From Anaerolineales bacterium (lineage in GTDB: Bacteria > Chloroflexota > Anaerolineae > Anaerolineales > Villigracilaceae), in assembly GCA_016744335.1 (NCBI GenBank), contig JADGEO010000004.1, positions 1 to 64,000 of the forward strand: a DNA stretch of 64,000 nt, given 5' to 3'. Positions 58,741-64,000 of this stretch are shown piece by piece. Positions within the stretch are counted from its first letter, which is position 1. Each line of letters starts with the position of its first letter. The position numbers were made by a program, and so were the translations under genes. The notes below the pieces were generated by a model. It worked only from the letters and a program-made list of their open reading frames with translations. It did no database searches and was not told the origin of the DNA.

Positions 58741-59166
58741 ATGCAAAGAATCAAAAAAATGTCTAAAAACCCCAGTGACTTAAGTCCCCTGCTAGAGATA
58801 TTTAGCCAATTCCCTAAAATTCAGGTTGTATATCTTTTTGGTTCAGGTGCATCTGGAAATCTGCATGCCGAAAGCGATTTAGATTTAGGCATAAAAGGTG
58901 AAGAAGGCATTAAAAACCAGCAACTTGATATCCTCACAGAATTAGCACGTCACGGTTTTTGTCATGTTGATTTGGTCTTTATGAACACAAACGATATTTT
59001 TATGAAATACGAGGTTGTGCGACAACGCAAAATTTTATATAAAAAGAAAAACTTTGAAGCAAATAGCTATTATTCTTTAATAATGCGGCAATATGAAGAT
59101 TTTTATCCTTATTTAAAAGTACAACGAGAGGCTTTTAAGCGGAGGTTATTAAATGATGGTAATTAG
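58741..59166 (+). CDS. mntA: MntA-type antitoxin (minimal nucleotidyltransferase)
   Basis: The product has 141 residues. The nucleotidyltransferase signature is perfect: FGSGASGNLHAESDLDLGI, that is Gly-Ser-x10-Asp-x-Asp (residues about 37-52), with a third acidic residue in CHVDLVFM. MntA proteins block their HEPN partner by AMPylating it. The first ATG at 58741 lies 6 nt after a TATCTT box; a second ATG at 58759 is possible. Its 3' end overlaps hepT by 14 nt, the usual arrangement of the pair. Confidence 0.9.
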   Translation: MQRIKKMSKNPSDLSPLLEIFSQFPKIQVVYLFGSGASGNLHAESDLDLGIKGEEGIKNQQLDILTELARHGFCHVDLVFMNTNDIFMKYEVVRQRKILYKKKNFEANSYYSLIMRQYEDFYPYLKVQREAFKRRLLNDGN

Positions 59167-59572
59167 ACCCGAAGTAATAGAACGCCGTCTCAGCAAACTA
59201 AATGAATATATTAAAGTTCTTCAATCTCTCCAAAAATACTCTCTTGAAGAATTCACATCAAACCCCGAACGCTACGGAAGCGCAGAGCGTTTCTTTCAAT
59301 TAGCCATAGAAACCACTATAGATATCGGTAACCATATTGTTGCCGACATGGATTTAGGCGAAACCCGCTGGAGTAGCGACATCCCCTCAATTTTAGAAGA
59401 AAAAGGCTATCTTTCTATATCCTTGCGAGAAACCTGGATAAAAATGATTGGCTTTCGTAACCTGCTCGTTCACGATTATCTAGATATAGAACGAGAAACT
59501 GTTTATCAAATTCTACAAGAAAAAACAGAAGACTTAATCGCACTCAAAAAAGTGTTCGCCCAATTTTTATAA
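59153..59572 (+). CDS. hepT: HepT-type HEPN toxin
   Basis: The product has 139 residues, all-helical HEPN fold. The RNase motif Arg-x4-His reads RNLLVHDY near residue 104, with the Tyr that MntA-type antitoxins modify. In characterised pairs the toxin is an RNase; one was shown to trim tRNA 3' ends (established for other homologues, not for this one). It ends 4 nt before tsaB, so a tsaB transcript from the tsaE promoter would have to cross the toxin gene. Confidence 0.9.
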   Translation: MMVIRPEVIERRLSKLNEYIKVLQSLQKYSLEEFTSNPERYGSAERFFQLAIETTIDIGNHIVADMDLGETRWSSDIPSILEEKGYLSISLRETWIKMIGFRNLLVHDYLDIERETVYQILQEKTEDLIALKKVFAQFL

Positions 59573-59576
59573 AATT

Positions 59577-60269
59577 ATGTTACTCGCAGTAGACACCTCC
59601 ACCACCCAAGTCGGCATCGCACTGTATGATGGTACGCAAGTTGTTGGCGCAAGCTCATGGTACGGAAAATTACGCCACACCACTTCGCTCGCGCCAGAAA
59701 TTGACGCGCTCTTAAAACGCACAAATTCTAAAATGAACGATGTAACCGCACTGGGCGTTGCTATTGGTCCTGGCTCATTTACCAGCCTAAGAGTGGGGTT
59801 ATCTCTGATGAAAGGACTCGCCCTCGCGCGTTCTTTACCTTTGATTGGCGTCCCGACACTGGATATTCTCTCAACCGCCGTAGCCACACGTGAGGTGAGG
59901 CTTGCTTGCCTTCTACAAGCTGGGCGCGGACGTTTGGCAGTTGGTTACTATAACGCGTCTGATGCCGGGGTCTGGGAACCCGAAGAAAATCTCAGCGTGA
60001 TGCGTATAGATGAACTTGTAGAATCTATAGAAGAACCAACGCTCATTTGTGGAGAACTCTCAGCCGAAGAGCGTGAGATTATTGCTAAAATTGACTTAGC
60101 AGAACTCTGCTCACCCGCGCATTCACTGCGCAATCCTGCCTCTTTGGCAGAAATTGCTTGGGAGCGGTATCAAGCTAAAAGCACGAGCGCTAAGTCAGGT
60201 CAAAACGCGGATGACGCGGCAAGTCTATCCCCTATTTATTTGCAGGTTGGGGCACAAATCCCATCATAA
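59577..60269 (+). CDS. tsaB: tRNA t6A37 biosynthesis protein TsaB
   Basis: The product has 230 residues, an ASKHA-fold partner of TsaD in t6A formation. Motifs are MLLAVDTSTTQVGIAL, GVAIGPGSFTSLRVGLS and KGLALARSLPLIGVPTLD. No ribosome site is visible; the ATG follows the hepT stop by 4 nt, pointing to translational coupling. tsaD and rimI are not in the window. Confidence 0.93.
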   Translation: MLLAVDTSTTQVGIALYDGTQVVGASSWYGKLRHTTSLAPEIDALLKRTNSKMNDVTALGVAIGPGSFTSLRVGLSLMKGLALARSLPLIGVPTLDILSTAVATREVRLACLLQAGRGRLAVGYYNASDAGVWEPEENLSVMRIDELVESIEEPTLICGELSAEEREIIAKIDLAELCSPAHSLRNPASLAEIAWERYQAKSTSAKSGQNADDAASLSPIYLQVGAQIPS

Positions 60270-60371
60270 ATAGAAACCAATCTTTATCAACCATAATCAA
60301 CCTGATAAGAAAGCGTTTTTCGTAAATATGTTTTATGAAACCTGTCAGGTCTAAAAATGTTCGGAGAAAAA

Positions 60372-61685
60372 ATGAAAAAAGAACTAATCAAAAAACTAGA
60401 AAAAAAAGAAGCCCGTATGGCAGTTTTAGGATTGGGCTATGTTGGCTTACCTCTTGCAGTTGTTTTTGCTGAAGCAGGCTTTGACGTTATCGGCATCGAC
60501 CCAGATGTAAGTAAAGTTGACGCATTGAATAAAGGTGAAAGCTATATCCCCGATGTTAAAACAGAAGCCGTAGCAAAACTGGTGAAAAGTGGAAAAATAA
60601 AAGCCACTACTGATTTTTCGGCAATCAAAGATGTTGAAGCTGTAAGCATTTGTGTGCCAACGCCTCTGAAAAAAACGGGTGACCCCGATATGTCTTATAT
60701 AGACACAGCGACCACCGATTTAGCAAAATATATGCACCCCGGCATGGTCGTGGTCTTGGAATCAACAACATACCCAGGCACCACCCGCGAGTTTATTTTG
60801 CCCATGCTCACCGAAAAAAGCGGATTAACCGTAGGCGAAGACCTTTTCTTGAGCTTCTCGCCAGAACGCGTTGACCCGGGTCGTGAAGATTGGACGACCA
60901 TCAATACGCCTAAAGTTTTAGGTGGAATCACAGAAGCCTGCACTGAGGTTGCTTGTGCATGGTACAGCGGTGCGATAGAGACCGTTGTGCCAGTTTCATC
61001 TACAGAAGCGGCAGAGATGTCAAAATTGCTTGAAAACACCTTCCGTATGATTAATATCGGCTTGGTAAATGAACTCGCCATTATGTGCGACAGGCTTGAC
61101 GTAGATGTTTGGGAAGTAATTGAAGCCGCGGCAACAAAACCGTTTGGCTTTATGAAGTTCACCCCTGGTCCCGGCTTGGGCGGACATTGTATTCCCATTG
61201 ACCCTCTCTATTTATCTTGGAAGTTAAAATCGGTCAATTACAATGCCCGTTTTATCGAATTAGCTTCTGAAATCAATACAGGAATGCCGCGTTATGTTGT
61301 TCAAAAAGTGCAAGACGCACTCAATTTTCAGAAAAAGTCAATTAACGGGAGCAAAGTTCTTGTTTTGGGTGCTGCCTACAAACCTGATGTGAACGATTTA
61401 CGCGAATCACCTGCTTTAGATGTGATTGGTTTACTTGCAGAAAAAGGTGCAGAGGTTAGCTATCATGACCCCTATTGCCCCACCCTCAAAGCCCATAATG
61501 ATGAAATAATGGAAAGCGTGCCAGATATGTTGGGCACAGTCGCCAAATCTGATTGTGTGGTCATCATCACTGATCATAGCGAATACCAATATGATGAGAT
61601 TTTAGAAAAAGCACAACTCGTTGTTGATACTCGCAATGCTCTAGGAAAAGCCGCACGTGCAGATGAGAAGGTTTTTGGACTTTAA
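60372..61685 (+). CDS. Nucleotide-sugar 6-dehydrogenase (WbpA/UDP-GlcNAc dehydrogenase-like)
   Basis: The product has 437 residues. It oxidises the C6 of a UDP-sugar to a uronic acid in two steps with NAD. The NAD motif is VLGLGYVGLPLAVVFAEAGF. SFSPERVDPGRED, the catalytic Cys in GLGGHCIPIDPLYLSWK, and the C-terminal VLGAAYKPDVNDLRESPALD are present. Sequence flavour is closest to the WbpA/WecC group rather than UDP-glucose dehydrogenase, but the substrate is inferred. The ATG at 60372 has GGAG upstream; the ATG at 60357 does not. Confidence 0.9.
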   Translation: MKKELIKKLEKKEARMAVLGLGYVGLPLAVVFAEAGFDVIGIDPDVSKVDALNKGESYIPDVKTEAVAKLVKSGKIKATTDFSAIKDVEAVSICVPTPLKKTGDPDMSYIDTATTDLAKYMHPGMVVVLESTTYPGTTREFILPMLTEKSGLTVGEDLFLSFSPERVDPGREDWTTINTPKVLGGITEACTEVACAWYSGAIETVVPVSSTEAAEMSKLLENTFRMINIGLVNELAIMCDRLDVDVWEVIEAAATKPFGFMKFTPGPGLGGHCIPIDPLYLSWKLKSVNYNARFIELASEINTGMPRYVVQKVQDALNFQKKSINGSKVLVLGAAYKPDVNDLRESPALDVIGLLAEKGAEVSYHDPYCPTLKAHNDEIMESVPDMLGTVAKSDCVVIITDHSEYQYDEILEKAQLVVDTRNALGKAARADEKVFGL

Positions 61686-61692
61686 ATAAAGA

Positions 61693-61749
61693 ATCTACGA
61701 AGATACACGAAGTTCATTAAAATAAAAAACTTCGTGCTTCTTCGTAGAT
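61693..61749. repeat. Perfect two-part hairpin of CACGAAG repeats
   Basis: ATCTACGAAG (61693-61702) pairs with CTTCGTAGAT (61740-61749) and CACGAAGT (61706-61713) with ACTTCGTG (61729-61736). It is the best-preserved hairpin form of the CACGAAG family seen throughout the window. It sits between the dehydrogenase and epimerase genes. Confidence 0.7.
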
Positions 61750-61763
61750 AATCAAGGTTTTTT

Positions 61764-62741
61764 ATGGCAAAATATCTTATTACAGGTGCCGCTGGTTTTA
61801 TTGGCTCTCACTTATCAGAGAGACTTATTGCAGAGGGGCATGAAGTCTTGGGCATTGATTGCCTCACTGATTATTATTCGAGAGCACAAAAAATGCTCAA
61901 CAAGAATAGAGTCTCCGACAAGGGGGGCGAATTTCTGCACCTTAACTTAGCGGAGGATGACCTTAACACCGCGTTTGAAGGTGCACTCAATGGCGTAGAA
62001 GTAATTTATCACCTCGCCGCACAGCCCGGGATTTCTGCAACAACGCCTTTTGACGCGTATCTAAAAAATAATATCATTGGAACACATCGTCTCTTGGATG
62101 CCGCGAAAAAGTCTACATCTCTGCGTGGATTTGTCAACATCTCCACTTCTTCCGTTTATGGTGCAGATGCGAGCAGTGATGAGAGAGCAGAACCCAAGCC
62201 CACGTCTTATTATGGCGTTAGCAAACTTGCCGCAGAACAATTAGTTTTAGCCGCCGCACGTGAAGAAGATTTTCCCGCTTGCTCAATGAGACTTTTTTCT
62301 GTCTATGGACCTCGCGAACGTCCTGAAAAACTCTACCCCAGATTAATTGCAAGTATTCTTGAAGATAGAACCTTCCCCCTTTATGATGGAAGTGAAAAGC
62401 ATCTGAGAAGCTATACCTACGTTGGCGATATCGTTGACGGATTGGTATCATCGCTAGACAAACTGGATAAAATCAAAGGAGAAATCTTCAACATCGGAAC
62501 AGATATCGCAATTACAACAGGCGAAGGCATCCGTATTGTAGAAGAAATTATCGGTAAAAAAGCAAAAATAGAGCCAAAGCCAAAACGCCCCGGCGACCAA
62601 CTCAAAACGCATGCTAATATCACAAAAGCACGTCAAGTCTTGGGCTATAACCCCACAACCACAGTAAAAGATGGGCTAGAGAAAGAAGTTGAATGGTATA
62701 AAGAGCATATCTTTGAAAAAATTGATTTGTGGCAAAAATAG
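61764..62741 (+). CDS. NAD-dependent nucleotide-sugar epimerase/dehydratase
   Basis: The product has 325 residues, an extended short-chain dehydrogenase with LITGAAGFIGSHLSERLIAE, HLAAQPGIS, the catalytic STSSVYG and the Tyr-x3-Lys of SYYGVSKLAAEQL. The C-terminal substrate part has SVYGPRERPEKLYPR. It probably interconverts UDP-hexoses or UDP-uronic acids, fitting the dehydrogenase upstream. AAGGTTTTTT precedes the ATG. Confidence 0.88.
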   Translation: MAKYLITGAAGFIGSHLSERLIAEGHEVLGIDCLTDYYSRAQKMLNKNRVSDKGGEFLHLNLAEDDLNTAFEGALNGVEVIYHLAAQPGISATTPFDAYLKNNIIGTHRLLDAAKKSTSLRGFVNISTSSVYGADASSDERAEPKPTSYYGVSKLAAEQLVLAAAREEDFPACSMRLFSVYGPRERPEKLYPRLIASILEDRTFPLYDGSEKHLRSYTYVGDIVDGLVSSLDKLDKIKGEIFNIGTDIAITTGEGIRIVEEIIGKKAKIEPKPKRPGDQLKTHANITKARQVLGYNPTTTVKDGLEKEVEWYKEHIFEKIDLWQK

Positions 62742-62870
62742 CAAAATGCACGAATTGCACGATTTTTTAATACTTTAAAGCTTTTATTCGCGTCATTCAC
62801 CTATTCGCGATATTCGCGTTAAAAAACAACAGAAAGAAAAATTTTCAACCTTCAAACCCACTGCCCTTAA

Positions 62871-64000
62871 ATGTCCCCCTTCTCAAAAATCATCTCCATC
62901 TGGCAAGAAGACTCCCTCCTTCGCAGAATTCTAAAAAACTCTAGCTATCTTTTTAGCAGTAGCACTATCGGCATGGGATTAGCCATGATTCAAAGCATCC
63001 TTGCCGCGCGGCTCTTGGGTGTAGCCGAGTTTGGCTTGCTCGGCATGGTCATGGCATTTGCCTCCTCTATTTATCGCTTGCTCTCATTTCGTATTGGCGA
63101 ATTGGTTGTTAAATACGGCGGAGAGTATCTGGCCAACGATAGAAAAGACCGCGCCTCTGCTATTCTTAAAGCTGGGGCATTTACCGAAACTGCTACATCT
63201 ATCACAGCCTATCTTCTGCTCTACCTCCTTGCCCCTCTCGCATCTGAATATATTATAAAAGACCCCGCCGCAACACTCTTCATCCGTTATTATGCGCTCG
63301 GACTTCTCGCAAATTTTGTCACAGGCTCATCCGCCGCTCTACTACAACTAAGTAACCATTTTCGTTCCCAAGCCCTTATAGGATTAGGTCAAAATATCAT
63401 CACCCTTAGCATCATCGCTTACGCCTATTTTTCAGATGGCGATATTTGGCTCGTTCTCACCGCTTACTTAGCAGGAAAAGTATTCTTTGGTCTTTCGCTA
63501 GGATTTTGGGGTCTGCACCGTGCCAACGAATTACTAGGACGTGGCTGGATGCGCGCGCGTTTCAACTTGCTTCCGCCCCGACGCGAATTCTGGTCTTTTG
63601 CATTTGCGAGTAACTTCAGTGGCACAGTGAATCTCATTACCCGAGACTCCGAAGTGCTTTGGCTAGGTTTTCTCCTCCCCGGCGAAATGGGGAAAATATC
63701 AGCAGGCTATTATAAAATCGCCCTTGCCCTCATCAATCTGATTTTGATGCCCATCAACCCCTTCATTGCCACTACCTTCCCTGAGATAGCGCGAACAGTG
63801 GGTGAAGGTGCTTGGCAGAAGCTCAAAACCCTCCTCAAACGCCTTACAGCTATTTCTGCTCTATGGACAGTTTCTGTCGGAGTCTTTCTTCTTATTGCAG
63901 GCGAATGGCTTATCACCCTCTTCTATGGTGCAGAATACGCCCCTGCTACTCCCGCCGCATTGATTTTGCTCATCGGTTTCGGCACAGCTAATATCCTCTA
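62871..64000 (+). CDS. Polysaccharide flippase, MATE/Wzx-like (3' end beyond window)
   Basis: The frame is open from the ATG at 62871 to the window end: 376 residues, no stop. A short cytosolic start is followed by repeated hydrophobic helices. FSSSTIGMGLAMIQSILAAR and LLGVAEFGLLGMV are typical of Wzx and RfbX flippases, as is the conserved small-residue helix pattern. It would move lipid-linked glycans across the membrane. It follows nucleotide-sugar genes, consistent with an exopolysaccharide locus that continues past 64 kb. Repeats of ATTCGCG type (62786-62820) precede it. Confidence 0.85.
   Translation, partial: MSPFSKIISIWQEDSLLRRILKNSSYLFSSSTIGMGLAMIQSILAARLLGVAEFGLLGMVMAFASSIYRLLSFRIGELVVKYGGEYLANDRKDRASAILKAGAFTETATSITAYLLLYLLAPLASEYIIKDPAATLFIRYYALGLLANFVTGSSAALLQLSNHFRSQALIGLGQNIITLSIIAYAYFSDGDIWLVLTAYLAGKVFFGLSLGFWGLHRANELLGRGWMRARFNLLPPRREFWSFAFASNFSGTVNLITRDSEVLWLGFLLPGEMGKISAGYYKIALALINLILMPINPFIATTFPEIARTVGEGAWQKLKTLLKRLTAISALWTVSVGVFLLIAGEWLITLFYGAEYAPATPAALILLIGFGTANIL

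Overview
The window looks like chromosome of an anaerobic or facultatively anaerobic Chloroflexota bacterium, most likely of the Anaerolineae. This is inference, not a database result. It rests on moderate-to-low GC, a complete 14-subunit nuoA-N operon, a tungsten-type aldehyde:ferredoxin oxidoreductase, rubrerythrin, a family of TPR/Thr-Pro-linker L,D-transpeptidases, and intergenic space full of short palindromic repeats. No rRNA, tRNA or CRISPR array was found.

Layout. 1-7.3 kb: the tail of an IS1182-like transposase, phosphoglucomutase (-), a 111-bp MITE-like element, a small membrane protein, the AOR-family enzyme, a broken alpha/beta hydrolase and a dimethylargininase-like enzyme. 7.6-22.1 kb: complex I operon nuoA to nuoN (+), closed by a strong terminator. 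22.1-31.3 kb: rubrerythrin (-), rpsB-tsf-pyrH (+), oligoendopeptidase F (-), pyrC and an esterase (-), NADP-isocitrate dehydrogenase (+). 31.5-38.1 kb: a five-gene minus-strand glycan cluster (two membrane GT39-like proteins, GDP-mannose dehydratase, GT2, GT4) bracketed by two oppositely oriented copies of one palindromic repeat. 38.3-45.1 kb: two small genes, then a cell-wall cluster of one amidase and four L,D-transpeptidases. 45.2-53.6 kb: flavin reductase, AMMECR1 protein, MutS2, LOG-like protein, RNase Z, PdxS/PdxT (PLP synthase) and an unknown protein. 53.8-57.3 kb: tungstate ABC transporter tupABC plus a one-component regulator with a molybdate/tungstate-type sensor domain. 57.4-60.3 kb: a deoxyribosyltransferase-like gene, an IS4-type remnant, and tsaE/tsaB with a MntA-HepT toxin-antitoxin pair wedged between them. 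60.4-64 kb: nucleotide-sugar dehydrogenase, epimerase and a flippase running off the end.

How it fits together. The AOR would need tungsten, which the TupABC/regulator locus 50 kb away could supply. Complex I links NADH and the quinone pool. The nucleotide-sugar, glycosyltransferase, flippase, amidase and L,D-transpeptidase genes point to heavy investment in the cell surface.

The most unusual signal is a 28-29 nt palindromic repeat family (arms around GTAGGGGYGGGTCT) found both between genes and inside the open reading frames of mutS2 (twice) and pyrC. Other points of interest are the MntA-HepT module inside the t6A gene pair, the four-paralogue L,D-transpeptidase array (one member with Tyr replacing the motif His), several promoters whose -10 box lies exactly six bases before the start codon (likely leaderless mRNAs), and several further dispersed repeat families.
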